Positions 26,032 through 34,414 of a stretch of 64,000 bases of DNA are shown in pieces (position 1 is the stretch's first letter; each line of letters starts with the position of its first letter). The notes under the pieces are model-generated. The model was not told where the DNA came from. It ran no database searches and saw only the letters and a program-made list of their open reading frames with translations. The position numbers and the translations under genes are program-made. Source of the DNA: UBA1479 sp002706405. GTDB lineage: Bacteria; Pseudomonadota; Alphaproteobacteria; Rhodospirillales; Casp-alpha2. The stretch spans positions 124,001 to 188,000 of the forward strand of contig CAXATO010000005.1 in the NCBI GenBank assembly GCA_963972255.1. Direction: 5' to 3'.

Positions 26032-26347
26032 CAGGCCCGGCCCGCATTCGGCTGTTCGGCTTCAGGCAGAACAGGATAGATGCGCCCGGGTCGGGGCATC
26101 GCCGGGGCGTCGCATCGTAATGTCTGCAAGACAGGCTCCTTCTTTGGAGGAAACGGGCCGAATGGAGAAATTACAATAATGCTGCATTGCAACATAAGGG
26201 AAATTTTACGGCCCTCCGGACGCGCGGACAAGGTCAAAAGCGGACTTTTTCAACATGAAACCCGGGCCTGCGGCAGCCGGGTTTTGACAGGGCTCGCCGA
26301 ATAAATTATTGGATTCAGAATACGGAATTCAGAAAAGGCGTGATCCG
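26032..26347. other. Divergent intergenic region between Amt-HK and GntR genes
   Basis: 316 bases. The half next to Amt-HK is AT-richer (around 26160-26210) and should hold its promoter. Before GntR are a terminator-like hairpin (26261-26285), a TTGACA at 26284-26289 and the AT-rich stretch AATAAATTATT. A TTGCA on the minus strand resembles a sigma-54 -12 element, but the matching GG at -24 is missing. No convincing gene. Confidence 0.4.
26261..26285 (+). terminator. Terminator-like hairpin in the GntR leader
   Basis: CCCGG and CCGGG form the base, CTG and CAG extend it above a two-base bulge with loop CGG, and TTTT follows. No plus-strand gene lies upstream, so it would end a short leader or a small RNA. 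Confidence 0.45.
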
Positions 26348-27046
26348 ATGCCCCGACTTGATCCGATGCCCGCCCTGGCGGAACGTGTGCGCGACGCCAT
26401 TGTCGATTCCATCCTGCAGGGGGCGTACCGGGCAGGCGAGCGTTTGGCACAGGAAAAGCTGGCGGAAGAACTGGGCGTGTCGCGTCAGCCGGTCAGCCAT
26501 GCCCTGAACGTGCTGAAGGAGCAGGGGGTCCTGGTCACCCTTGGGCGCAAGGGCCTGACCGTGGCCCCCATGGACCCGGCCCTGGTCGTGCAGCTTTATC
26601 AAATCCGCGGTCCCCTGGACGGCCTGGCTGCGCGTCTGGCCGCAGGCCGCGTGGCGCGGGGCGAAACCGCGCCCGACGACGTGGCGCGCCTGCAAGACCT
26701 GGCCGACCGCTATCAGGATCTTGGCCCCGGGGCGGTCGAGAAGCCCGGCGAGCTGGCTCGGCGGATCAATGCCGACATGCAGTTTCACGTCGGCCTTTAC
26801 CGGCTGTCCGGCAATCCGCTGATCGAAGATGTGACGCGGCCCCATTGGGTTCATTTCCGCCGCTCCATGCAGGCCGTGCTGACCCATCCCGGCGGGCGCC
26901 CGGAGCCCTGGGTGCAGCACCGCGCCATCCTGGCGGCGGTGCTGGCCGGCGACGCGTCCGATGCCGAACGCCTGTCCATCCATCACACTCAGGCCGCGGC
27001 GACCGCCGCCGAGGCCCGCCTATTGAAGGATCCTCCCACCGCATGA
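26348..27046 (+). CDS. GntR family regulator, FCD (FadR/VanR) subgroup
   Basis: 232 residues. ATG at 26348 follows AAAGGCG at 8 bases; a TTG at 26309 is the far alternative. The winged helix has VRDAIVDSILQGAYRAGERL, LAEELGVSRQPVSHALNVLK and VTLGRKGLTV. The all-helical FCD ligand domain follows, with NADMQFHVGLYRLSGNPL giving the conserved D and H metal or ligand contacts, and late HRAILAAVLAGDA. It overlaps the hydrolase gene by ATGA, so the regulator heads its own operon and probably responds to a small acid handled there. The TTGTATACAA sites at 22287 and 36425 are plausible targets. Confidence 0.88.
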   Translation: MPRLDPMPALAERVRDAIVDSILQGAYRAGERLAQEKLAEELGVSRQPVSHALNVLKEQGVLVTLGRKGLTVAPMDPALVVQLYQIRGPLDGLAARLAAGRVARGETAPDDVARLQDLADRYQDLGPGAVEKPGELARRINADMQFHVGLYRLSGNPLIEDVTRPHWVHFRRSMQAVLTHPGGRPEPWVQHRAILAAVLAGDASDAERLSIHHTQAAATAAEARLLKDPPTA

Positions 27047-27867
27047 AACGCCTGACCCTGGGGCCCGACGACGCCCTGCCTTACGAGCATCACGAACCGG
27101 CGCGCGACGGCGCCCCGACCTTCGTTTTCGTCAACGCCCTGACGGGCAGCACCGCGGCTTGGGAAGCCGTGGTGGCACCCCGCTTGCGGGACGGCGGCTT
27201 CGGCACGCTCAGCTATAATTTCAGAGGCCAGGAAGACGCGCCCTTCGCGGCCGGGACCGACCTGACACCGACGTTGATCGTCGACGACCTTTGCGCCCTG
27301 CTCAGCCACTGCGCGCCCAGGAACCCCGTGCTCACCGGCCTGTCCATCGGCGGCCTGTTCGCCGCCCAGGCCGTCCTGCGGGAGGTCGTCCCCGTCCGGG
27401 GGTTGGTGTTGCTGAACACCTTGCGCGAAATCGGCCCGCGCATTGCCTGGGTCAATGACGCCATGGAGGTCATCGTCGGTGCCGGCGGCGTGCCGCTGTT
27501 CATGGACGCCCTGTTCCCGTTGCTGGTGAACCCGGAATTCGCGGCCCAATCGCGGGCGAATTTTCTGAAGGGCGACTACGCGCCCATGGATCCGACCCAT
27601 GGGCATATGAACCTCATGCGCAATGCCCGGGCCACGGATTGGGACATTGCCTATGAGGACCTGGCCCTGCCGACCCTGGTGATCACCGGTCATCAGGACC
27701 GGGTGTTCCTCGATACGGAAGTGGTCGACCGTTTGTACCAGCGCCTGCCCGACGCGCGGCGCGAGGATTGGCCGGATGCCGGGCATTTGCTGCCGTTGGA
27801 GCGACCGGACCGGCTTGCCGAAAGCTTGGCGCGTTTCGGCGCGGAGATCGAAGGGGCCGGCCAATGA
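27043..27867 (+). CDS. Alpha/beta hydrolase (enol-lactonase-like)
   Basis: 274 residues. The start overlaps the GntR stop; the open frame further upstream is readthrough. Catalytic triad: Ser101 in LTGLSIGGLFAAQA, Asp in VITGHQDRVFLD, and His in DAGHLLPLERP. The N terminus FVFVNALTGSTAAWEAVV has the oxyanion region. It resembles 3-oxoadipate enol-lactonase and related C-C or ester hydrolases, but no pathway genes sit beside it to fix the substrate. It also overlaps the EamA gene by ATGA, tying regulator, hydrolase and exporter into one unit. Confidence 0.8.
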   Translation: MKRLTLGPDDALPYEHHEPARDGAPTFVFVNALTGSTAAWEAVVAPRLRDGGFGTLSYNFRGQEDAPFAAGTDLTPTLIVDDLCALLSHCAPRNPVLTGLSIGGLFAAQAVLREVVPVRGLVLLNTLREIGPRIAWVNDAMEVIVGAGGVPLFMDALFPLLVNPEFAAQSRANFLKGDYAPMDPTHGHMNLMRNARATDWDIAYEDLALPTLVITGHQDRVFLDTEVVDRLYQRLPDARREDWPDAGHLLPLERPDRLAESLARFGAEIEGAGQ

Positions 27868-28808
27868 ACATCCCGGTACGGTTCGCCTATGTGGCGGTGT
27901 TCGTGGGCGTTCTCGGGCATGCGTCTTCGGAATTCGTTGCGGCAGGATCGGGGATCGCCGGGCCGGAGCTGTCCGTCTGGCGCTATCTTTTCGGCGGGGC
28001 GGGATTGATGGTCCTGGCGCTCCTGATCACGGGGCCGCGAAAGCTTTTTCTGCCCCTGCGGACCCATGCCTGGGAAATGCTGTGGCTGTCGATCGTCGGT
28101 GTTTCCTTCGGTTACCTGGCGTTCCATTGGGCATTGGATTTCGCGACCGTGATTCAGGTGGCGACCGTGGTGACGACGGTTCCCATATTCGTCGGGCTGG
28201 CCAACAGGGTGATCGGCGGGCAGGCGCTGACCGCCGTCAAGATCGTCACCGGGCTGTGCGCGGTCGCCGGGCTGGTATTGCTGATCACGGATGGCGTTCT
28301 CGACAAGCTGGTGGGCGGACGGGATTCGATCTGGGGCGTGTTGCTGGCGCTGGCCTGCGCGACGATCGGCGCGTTTTATGCCGTCCGGGTCAAGCCGGTC
28401 ATCGCCCAATACGGGGCGTTGAACGTGACGGCCCTGTCCATGATGATCGGCGGCCTCGGCCTTTGGGTTGGGGTCGGTTTCGGGTTTTCGATCTGGGTCA
28501 ACCCGCTGACGTTGTTCGATCGGCCGATGTCCAGCTGGGGCTGGATCCTGACCCTGGCCCTTTGGAACACGACGATCACCCAGTTCCTGTGGTTCGGGGG
28601 CTTGGCGGCCGCGGCGGACATGACGCGGGCGAGCTATTTGTTCTTTCTCAAACCCATCATCGCGGCGGCCCTGGCCATGGTCTTCCTGGGGGACCAACTG
28701 TCGGTGCTGCAGGCTGTTGCGATCGTCGTCGTCACCGGGTCCGTGGTGATCGAAATCTACTGGTCCAAGCTGGCGGCGCTTGCCTTGCGGCGGGAAAAAC
28801 AGGCCTAG
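27864..28808 (+). CDS. EamA/DMT family transporter
   Basis: 314 residues with about 10 membrane helices in two EamA repeats. N-terminal repeat: FAYVAVFVGVLGHASSEFVA with ELSVWRYLFGGAGL; C-terminal repeat: MTRASYLFFLKPIIAAALAM and FLGDQLSVLQAVAIVVV. The last residues are basic. Members export amino acids or metabolites. It overlaps the hydrolase by ATGA; the cargo may be the product or substrate of that enzyme. Confidence 0.85.
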   Translation: MNIPVRFAYVAVFVGVLGHASSEFVAAGSGIAGPELSVWRYLFGGAGLMVLALLITGPRKLFLPLRTHAWEMLWLSIVGVSFGYLAFHWALDFATVIQVATVVTTVPIFVGLANRVIGGQALTAVKIVTGLCAVAGLVLLITDGVLDKLVGGRDSIWGVLLALACATIGAFYAVRVKPVIAQYGALNVTALSMMIGGLGLWVGVGFGFSIWVNPLTLFDRPMSSWGWILTLALWNTTITQFLWFGGLAAAADMTRASYLFFLKPIIAAALAMVFLGDQLSVLQAVAIVVVTGSVVIEIYWSKLAALALRREKQA

Positions 28809-28843
28809 GGATCCGCGGTGCGGCGCCGATCTACAGGCCCTTA

Positions 28844-28858
28844 TTTCGCAATGCGAAA
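28844..28858. promoter_or_regulatory. TTTCGCA-A-TGCGAAA palindrome, IclR operator
   Basis: Two exact 7-base inverted arms around one A, 122 bases before the IclR start and behind the EamA stop. A nearly identical site at 43555-43569 precedes the acyl-CoA ligase operon. TTCGCA/TGCGAA arms resemble those reported for IclR-family operators of aromatic catabolism. Confidence 0.6.
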
Positions 28859-28980
28859 CTAAATTTCGAAAATTGACCAGGTTATTCCATCATGACAAAG
28901 TGCCGTCCGCTCGGGTGAGGATGGCCTTCTCCCGGGCCTGATCAGGGAGACGGCGCAGACCCGCGTCGGACGACATCGAC

Positions 28981-29826
28981 ATGACCGGCCGTGCCGACCG
29001 CAGCGCCTTGCCCGTGGGTGATTACCCGGAAGCGACCGAGGGCGAAGACCGCCAGTTCGTCACCGCCCTGGCGCGGGGGCTCAGCGTGCTGCGCGCCTTC
29101 CAGCCCGGCGACGGCGTTCTCGGCAACGGCGACATCGCCGAGCGCACGGGCCTGCCCAAACCCACGGTGTCGCGCCTGACTCATACGCTGACCCGTCTGG
29201 GTTACCTGACGCATGCGGAACGCCTGGGCAAATACCGGCTGGGGCCGGGGGTCTTGTCGTTGGGCTATTCGCTGCTGGCCAATATGGACATCCGCAAGAT
29301 CGCGCGGCCCTATATGCAGGAATTGGCCAACGCCTCGGGCTTGTCGCTGGCACTTGGCTCCCGCGACCGCCTGAACATGGTTTATCTGGAGCATGCCCGG
29401 GACGCGGGCTCGGTGACGCTGCGCCTCGACATCGGCTCGCATATTCCCATTGCCACCACGGCCATGGGCCGGGCCTTCCTGGCCGCCATCCCCGAGAACG
29501 AGCGGGCCTATCTGATGTCGGCCATGGCCGAACGCGCCGGCGCCGCCTGGCCAACCGTGGCCAAGGGGGTGGAGCGCGCCCTGCGTCAGGTCGCCGAAAC
29601 CGGGTTCTGTACGTCCTTCGGCGAATGGCAGCAGGACGTCAACGCGGTCGGCGTGCCGCTGCGGTCCATGGACGGGGCCACGGTGATGGCGCTCAATTGC
29701 GGCGGCCCGGCCTTTTTGCACAAGCCGGAAAAGCTGGAAGCGGAATGGGGGCCGCGTCTGGTCAACGTGGCGCGCACCATCGAAAAGGAAATGCAAAGCG
29801 GATTTGCCGCCCAGGGACCCTGGTAG
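28981..29826 (+). CDS. IclR family transcriptional regulator
   Basis: 281 residues. After a 25-residue acidic leader, the winged helix has FVTALARGLSVLRAFQPGDG and LPKPTVSRLTHTLTRLGYL. The effector domain shows DIRKIARPYMQELANASGLS, NMVYLEHARDAGS and the IATTAMGRAFLAA segment. The ribosome site before ATG 28981 is weak. It lies just before two acyl-CoA dehydrogenase genes on the same strand and is probably their regulator. The palindrome upstream suggests autoregulation; the same motif before the ligase operon suggests it also acts there. Confidence 0.9.
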   Translation: MTGRADRSALPVGDYPEATEGEDRQFVTALARGLSVLRAFQPGDGVLGNGDIAERTGLPKPTVSRLTHTLTRLGYLTHAERLGKYRLGPGVLSLGYSLLANMDIRKIARPYMQELANASGLSLALGSRDRLNMVYLEHARDAGSVTLRLDIGSHIPIATTAMGRAFLAAIPENERAYLMSAMAERAGAAWPTVAKGVERALRQVAETGFCTSFGEWQQDVNAVGVPLRSMDGATVMALNCGGPAFLHKPEKLEAEWGPRLVNVARTIEKEMQSGFAAQGPW

Positions 29827-29855
29827 GCATCAACCCGCATTAGGGGAGACGTGCA

Positions 29856-31064
29856 TTGGACCTGAATCTGACAGCCGAGGAACGGGCGTTCCAAGACCAC
29901 GTGCGCGGCTTCCTGCGGGGCAACATCCCGCCCGCGATCAAGCGCAAGGTCGATCTCGGCCTGAAGCTGGTGAAGGACGATTACGTCGTCTGGCAGCGCA
30001 TTCTGCACGGGCAGGGATGGATCGCCCCCGGCTGGCCCAAGGAATACGGCGGCCCCGGCTGGTCCCCCGTGCAGCGCTTCCTGTACGAAGAAGAACTGGC
30101 GGCGGCATCGAGCCCGCGGCTCATCACCTTCGGGCTCAAGATGCTGGGCCCGGTGCTGATCGAATTCGGCACGGAGGCGCAAAAGACGCGGTTCCTGCCG
30201 CGCATCCTGTCCAGCGAGGATTGGTGGTGTCAGGGTTTTTCCGAACCGGGGGCGGGCTCCGACCTGGCGTCGCTGACGACCCGGGCCGAACGGGATGGCG
30301 ACCACTATGTCGTCAACGGCCAGAAGACCTGGACCACCCTGGCGCAATACGCCGACTGGATCTTCTGTCTGGTGCGGACCTCGACCGAAGGCAAGAAGCA
30401 GCAGGGCATTTCCTTCCTGCTGATCGACATGAAAACCCCCGGCGTCACCGTGCGCCCGATCAAGACGTTGGACGGCGGCCAGGAAATCAACGACGTGTTC
30501 CTGGAAAACGTGAAGGTTCCGGCAGAGAACCTGGTGGGTAAGGAGAACGACGGCTGGACGATCGCCAAGTTCCTGTTGAGCCATGAACGCTTCGGCATCG
30601 CCGGGGTCGCGCGCTCCAAGAAACAGATGGAACGCGTGCGCGACATCGCCGCCAAGGAAATGAAGCGCGGCCGCCCGCTGATCGAGGACGCCCGGTTCCG
30701 CGAGCGCATGGCCGAGGTCGAAATCGAGCTGACGGCGCTGGAGATGACCGAGCTGCGCCTGCTGTCCGAGGAAGCGGCCGGGCGCAAGCCGGGGCCGGAG
30801 GCCTCGATCCTCAAGCTGAAAGGCACCCAGGTCCAGCAGGGCATTACGGAACTGCTGCTGGAAGCCGTCGGCAACCGCGCCCATGCCTTCGATCCGGGCA
30901 TCCTGGACGACGAGTGGCCCGGGGCCGGTAACGACGGCCCGCCCGTGGCGGAACATGTGGCGACCGTCGCCAGTCATTATTTCAACTGGCGCAAGGCCTC
31001 GATCTACGGCGGCAGCAACGAAATCCAACGCAGCATCATCGCCAAGGCGATCCTCGGCCTTTGA
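29856..31064 (+). CDS. Acyl-CoA dehydrogenase, large-subunit-like (PimC-like)
   Basis: 402 residues; TTG start with AGGGGAG upstream. N-terminal helical domain with PGWPKEYGGPGWSPVQ, the flavin region WCQGFSEPGAGSDLASL and NGQKTWTTLAQYADW, and the C-terminal domain ending ASIYGGSNEIQRSIIA. Where medium-chain enzymes have the catalytic Glu (YEGT), this protein has Gly (YGGS), as do several large subunits of two-gene dehydrogenases and the Pim enzymes. It oxidises an acyl-CoA to the enoyl-CoA and passes electrons to ETF. The next gene, 16 bases on, likely encodes the partner subunit. Confidence 0.88.
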   Translation: MDLNLTAEERAFQDHVRGFLRGNIPPAIKRKVDLGLKLVKDDYVVWQRILHGQGWIAPGWPKEYGGPGWSPVQRFLYEEELAAASSPRLITFGLKMLGPVLIEFGTEAQKTRFLPRILSSEDWWCQGFSEPGAGSDLASLTTRAERDGDHYVVNGQKTWTTLAQYADWIFCLVRTSTEGKKQQGISFLLIDMKTPGVTVRPIKTLDGGQEINDVFLENVKVPAENLVGKENDGWTIAKFLLSHERFGIAGVARSKKQMERVRDIAAKEMKRGRPLIEDARFRERMAEVEIELTALEMTELRLLSEEAAGRKPGPEASILKLKGTQVQQGITELLLEAVGNRAHAFDPGILDDEWPGAGNDGPPVAEHVATVASHYFNWRKASIYGGSNEIQRSIIAKAILGL

Positions 31065-31080
31065 CGGATACTCCAAGACC

Positions 31081-32214
31081 ATGAACTTCACCTTCTCCGA
31101 CGAACAAATCCTGATCCGTGATATGGCGGAACGCTTCTTTCGCGACGACTACGGCCTGGAGGCCCGGCGCCGGCATCAGGCCCTGCCGGGCGGGTTCTGC
31201 CGCGATACCTGGGCGCGCTTCGCCGATATGGGCTGGCTGGCGCTTGGCATTCCCGAAGACCTGGGTGGCATCGGCGGCGGCACGGTCGACATGGCGATCC
31301 TGATGGAAGCCATGGGCGGGGGCCTGGCGGTCGAGCCGTTCCTGGCCACGGTGGTGCTGGGCGGCACGTTGATCCGCGACGGCGCGTCCCCGGATATTCA
31401 GGCGGATCTGCTGCCGCGCCTGGCGGCGGGGGAATTGCATCTGTCCTTCGCCTATTCGGAAGCGCAATCGCGCTACGACCTGAACGACATGCGGACCCGT
31501 GCCAAGGCGGACGGCGGTGGCTTTGTTCTGGACGGCGTGAAGACCGTCGCCTTCCATGCCGGGACGGCGGACAAGATCGCGGTGACGGCCCGGACCTCGG
31601 GCGGCGAGCGGGATGACGGCGGGATCACGCTGTTCCTGGTCGATGCCGATGCCCCCGGCCTGACGGTTACGGATTATCCCACGGTCGACGGCTTGCGCGC
31701 CGGGGACGTTGCGCTGGACGGCGTGCGGGTCGACGCCGAGGCCGTGCTGGGTGCGGTGGATGGTGGCCTGGCCCTGGCCGAGACGGCAATCGACCGGGCG
31801 GCCGCCCTGGTGTCGGCGGAGGCCGCGGGGCTGATGGCGGCGCTCACCCGTGATACAGTCGCGTTCTTGAAGGAGCGCAAACAGTTCGGCCGCCCCCTGG
31901 GCGATTTTCAGGCCCTGCAGCATCGCGCCACGGAGATGTACATGGATACGGAACTGACCCGCTCGCTCGCCTATATGGCCGCCGTGCGCCAGGACGGCGA
32001 CGACCGTGCCGCCGCCCGCCGCGCGGCCTCGCAGGCCAAGGCCAAGGCGGGGCAGGCAGGGCGCCTGATCGGCCAGGAAGCGGTGCAGTTGCACGGCGGC
32101 ATGGGCGTGACGGATGAGATGCCCGTGGGTCATTACTTCAAGCGCCTGACCCTGATCGACCACAGCTTCGGCGACCGGGCCCATCACCTGGATCGTCTGG
32201 CGGACATGGCATGA
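31081..32214 (+). CDS. Acyl-CoA dehydrogenase, small-subunit-like (PimD-like)
   Basis: 377 residues; ATG 31081 is chosen because MNFTFSDEQILIRDMAERFF is the usual family N terminus, although the frame is open further up inside the previous gene. Dehydrogenase marks: LGIPEDLGGIGGG, LSFAYSEAQSRYDL in place of the usual xxTEPxAGSD, RKQFGRPLGDFQALQHR and QLHGGMGVTDEMPVGHYFKR. The end (TLIDHSFGDRAHHLDRL) has no YEGT-type Glu either. The pairing with the 402-residue gene and the weakened flavin loop suggest a heteromeric enzyme such as pimeloyl-CoA dehydrogenase; substrate unproven. It overlaps the next gene by ATGA. Confidence 0.85.
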   Translation: MNFTFSDEQILIRDMAERFFRDDYGLEARRRHQALPGGFCRDTWARFADMGWLALGIPEDLGGIGGGTVDMAILMEAMGGGLAVEPFLATVVLGGTLIRDGASPDIQADLLPRLAAGELHLSFAYSEAQSRYDLNDMRTRAKADGGGFVLDGVKTVAFHAGTADKIAVTARTSGGERDDGGITLFLVDADAPGLTVTDYPTVDGLRAGDVALDGVRVDAEAVLGAVDGGLALAETAIDRAAALVSAEAAGLMAALTRDTVAFLKERKQFGRPLGDFQALQHRATEMYMDTELTRSLAYMAAVRQDGDDRAAARRAASQAKAKAGQAGRLIGQEAVQLHGGMGVTDEMPVGHYFKRLTLIDHSFGDRAHHLDRLADMA

Positions 32215-32825
32215 ACATCGCCGGGTCCCGCGAGCCTGCCGTTCTCGGCCTGCTGTGGCTGGTGGCGCTGGGTGTCTCCGCCATCGGACCGGCGGACTAC
32301 CTGATCTGGTTCATGGAAGTCCTGCCGGTGATGGTCGCCCTGGTCCTGATGGCGGCGACCCAGCGCAATTTTCCCCTGACCCCGCTGCTTTACCGCCTGG
32401 CCTTTCTGCACGGCCTGGCGCTGATCCTGGGCGGCCATTACACCTATGCCCATGTGCCGCTGGGGTTCTGGTTTCAGGAAGTTTTTGATCTGGCGCGCAA
32501 TCCTTACGATCGCATCGGGCATTTCTTCCAAGGCTTCGTCCCCGCCATCCTGGCCAGGGAGATTTTGATTCGAAAGGGGTTCATGGCGCGGGGACGCATG
32601 TTGTTTTTCGTCGTCGTCTGCATCTGCCTGGCGTTCAGCGCATTTTACGAGTTGATCGAATGGTGGGCGGCGGTCCTTCTGGGGCAGGGGGCGATGGAGT
32701 TCCTGGGCACCCAGGGCGACGTGTGGGACAGCCAGTGGGACATGTTCATGGCCATGATCGGCGCGATCCTGGCGCAGCTTTTGCTGGCCCGGCGCCATGA
32801 TCACGAGATCGCGAATATCAGATAA
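32211..32825 (+). CDS. DUF2238 (YjdF-like) membrane protein
   Basis: 204 residues with about six membrane helices. Family marks: FLHGLALILGGHYTYAHVPL with GFWFQEVFDL, YDRIGHFFQGFVPAILARE, and FSAFYELIEWWAAVLLGQGA then LGTQGDVWDSQWDMFMAMIG, all typical of DUF2238. The role of the family is unknown; conserved H, D and E residues in the helices suggest a metal or proton site. It overlaps the acyl-CoA dehydrogenase gene, so it shares the operon, though a shared function is doubtful. Confidence 0.88.
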   Translation: MNIAGSREPAVLGLLWLVALGVSAIGPADYLIWFMEVLPVMVALVLMAATQRNFPLTPLLYRLAFLHGLALILGGHYTYAHVPLGFWFQEVFDLARNPYDRIGHFFQGFVPAILAREILIRKGFMARGRMLFFVVVCICLAFSAFYELIEWWAAVLLGQGAMEFLGTQGDVWDSQWDMFMAMIGAILAQLLLARRHDHEIANIR

Positions 32826-32894
32826 TGCGGATTTCCCAGTTTCCCGTTCCGTGAGATACTTGGGCCTTATCCACCAGTCTGGGAGGCTGATACC

Positions 32895-33146
32895 ATGAAC
32901 AAGCTGATCCTGTCCGCCGCGGCCGCGTTGCTGCTCGCCGCGTCACCTGCCTACGCCGGCCATTGCCCGAAGGACGTCAAGCACGTCAAGGAAGCGCTCG
33001 CCAAATCGTCCGCTTCGGCGGAGAACAAGGCCAAGGCCCAAGCCTTGATGACCGAAGGTGACGCGATGCACAAAGCCGGCAAGCACGGCGAGAGCCTGAA
33101 GGCACTCCACGAAGCCCTGCACCTGCTGGGCGAAAAGCACCGCTGA
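32895..33146 (+). CDS. Small secreted helical protein
   Basis: 83 residues. Signal peptide about residues 1-21 (LLLAASPAYAG), mature part helical and Lys/Ala/His-rich (VKEALAKSSASAENKAKAQA), with one Cys in HCPKDVK. ATG preceded by GGGAGG. No family recognised; it resembles other small periplasmic helix-turn-helix bundle proteins of alphaproteobacteria. A strong terminator follows, so it ends a transcript. Confidence 0.7.
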   Translation: MNKLILSAAAALLLAASPAYAGHCPKDVKHVKEALAKSSASAENKAKAQALMTEGDAMHKAGKHGESLKALHEALHLLGEKHR

Positions 33147-33175
33147 TCTGCTGGATTGCCGAAACCTTTACGTCG

Positions 33176-33205
33176 AACCGGCCCTTCGGGGCCGGTTCCA
33201 TTTTC
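33176..33205 (+). terminator. Rho-independent terminator
   Basis: GAACCGGCCC and GGGCCGGTTC form a perfect 10-base-pair stem capped by a TTCG tetraloop, followed by CATTTTCC. It ends the small secreted protein transcript. Confidence 0.85.
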
Positions 33206-33245
33206 CCCTCCGTTATTTCATTCCCCAAGACCAAGAGCCTGATCC

Positions 33246-34385
33246 ATGACCATCATATCCATTGAAATCCTCCGCGTCGGCGTCCCCTTCGATACGGGCG
33301 GTCCGCGCCAGGGCATGCGTCCCGGTCTGAACACCAACCCCTGGGTCGTCAACGAATCCCTGATGGTTCGTATCGAGACGGCGGACGGCCTTGAAGGCTG
33401 GGGTGAAGGCTTCGGCCATTTCTCCAACCCCGGCACGGAGGCGATGCTCAAGGACCTGATCGCGCCCTGGTTCATCGGCCGCGACGAGACGGATTTGGAA
33501 GCCCTGATGGACGGCGCCCATAAGTCGTTCTTCGGCTTTGGCCGTCATGGTCCCTGCATGTACGCACTGTCGGCCCTCGATACCGCGCTGTGGGACCTGC
33601 GGGCCAAGCGGGCCGGCAAGCCGCTGTATCAGATGCTGGGCGGGCCCGCCGGTGACGTCTCGGTCACCCGCTATGCCTCGCTCATGCGATATGGCGGCGA
33701 TACGGACGCCGTCGCCCGAAATACGGACCGCGCCGCCGGCCTCGGCTTTCCCATGGTCAAGCTGCATGAACGGGACATGCCCGCTTTCATGGCCGCGCGC
33801 GAAGCGGCCCCCGAAGGGGTTGCCATCACGCTTGACGTCAACTGCCCCTGGACCGTCGAGGAAGCCTGCGGGGTGGCCCGCGAACTGAAAGAACGCGAAC
33901 ATGTGAAGGGCGGCTTTCTGTGGCTGGAAGAACCGGTCTGGCCGCCCGAGGATTTCGTCGGTCTGGCCCGCGTGCGCCGTGAGGGCACGGGGATTTCCGG
34001 CGGCGAGAACGTCGCCTCCCTGACGGAATTCGCTCATGCCATCCAATCGGGTGCGTTCGACATCATCCAGCCCTCGGTCGCCAAGATGGGTGGCGTCTCG
34101 ACAATGAAAGAGGTCTTTCCCATGGGACGGGCGGCGGGCCTGCGCGTCGTGCCGCACAGCTTCTACTGGGGGCCCGGCTACGTGGCGACGGCCCATATCA
34201 TCGCGGCCCAGCCTGAACCGGAATGGCTGGAAACGGCCTTCATCGAATACGAAGAAAACCCCCACGACCTGATCGACCCGTTCGACCCTAAGATGACGCT
34301 CTCCGCCGACCGTCCGGGCCTGGGTTTCAACGCTGATGAAAATCTGTTCGACCGCTATCTGATTTCCCGTAACGTGATTTCCTGA
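33246..34385 (+). CDS. Mandelate racemase/muconate lactonizing enzyme family protein
   Basis: 379 residues, enolase superfamily. The N-terminal cap has VNESLMVRIETADGLEGWGE; the barrel has SALDTALWDLRAKRAGKPLY, the base-bearing FPMVKLHERD, metal ligands in TLDVNCPW, FLWLEEPVWPPED and GISGGENV, and a late Lys/His end in VVPHSFYWGPGY. The KxK motif of mandelate racemase reads VKLH here, so the base pair differs. The group dehydrates sugar acids or epimerises carboxylates; I cannot say which. It is a single gene after a terminator. Confidence 0.85.
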   Translation: MTIISIEILRVGVPFDTGGPRQGMRPGLNTNPWVVNESLMVRIETADGLEGWGEGFGHFSNPGTEAMLKDLIAPWFIGRDETDLEALMDGAHKSFFGFGRHGPCMYALSALDTALWDLRAKRAGKPLYQMLGGPAGDVSVTRYASLMRYGGDTDAVARNTDRAAGLGFPMVKLHERDMPAFMAAREAAPEGVAITLDVNCPWTVEEACGVARELKEREHVKGGFLWLEEPVWPPEDFVGLARVRREGTGISGGENVASLTEFAHAIQSGAFDIIQPSVAKMGGVSTMKEVFPMGRAAGLRVVPHSFYWGPGYVATAHIIAAQPEPEWLETAFIEYEENPHDLIDPFDPKMTLSADRPGLGFNADENLFDRYLISRNVIS

Positions 34386-34414
34386 TTTCTCCCGACCCAA
34401 AGGAGCCTTTGGCC

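Noticed and set aside
24439..26079. Plus-strand open frame opposite Amt-HK
   Set aside because: Amt-HK has intact domains on the minus strand; the opposite frame is compositional.
26190..26210. Sigma-54 promoter for Amt-HK
   Set aside because: TTGCA is present on the minus strand, but the -24 GG is missing at the needed spacing.
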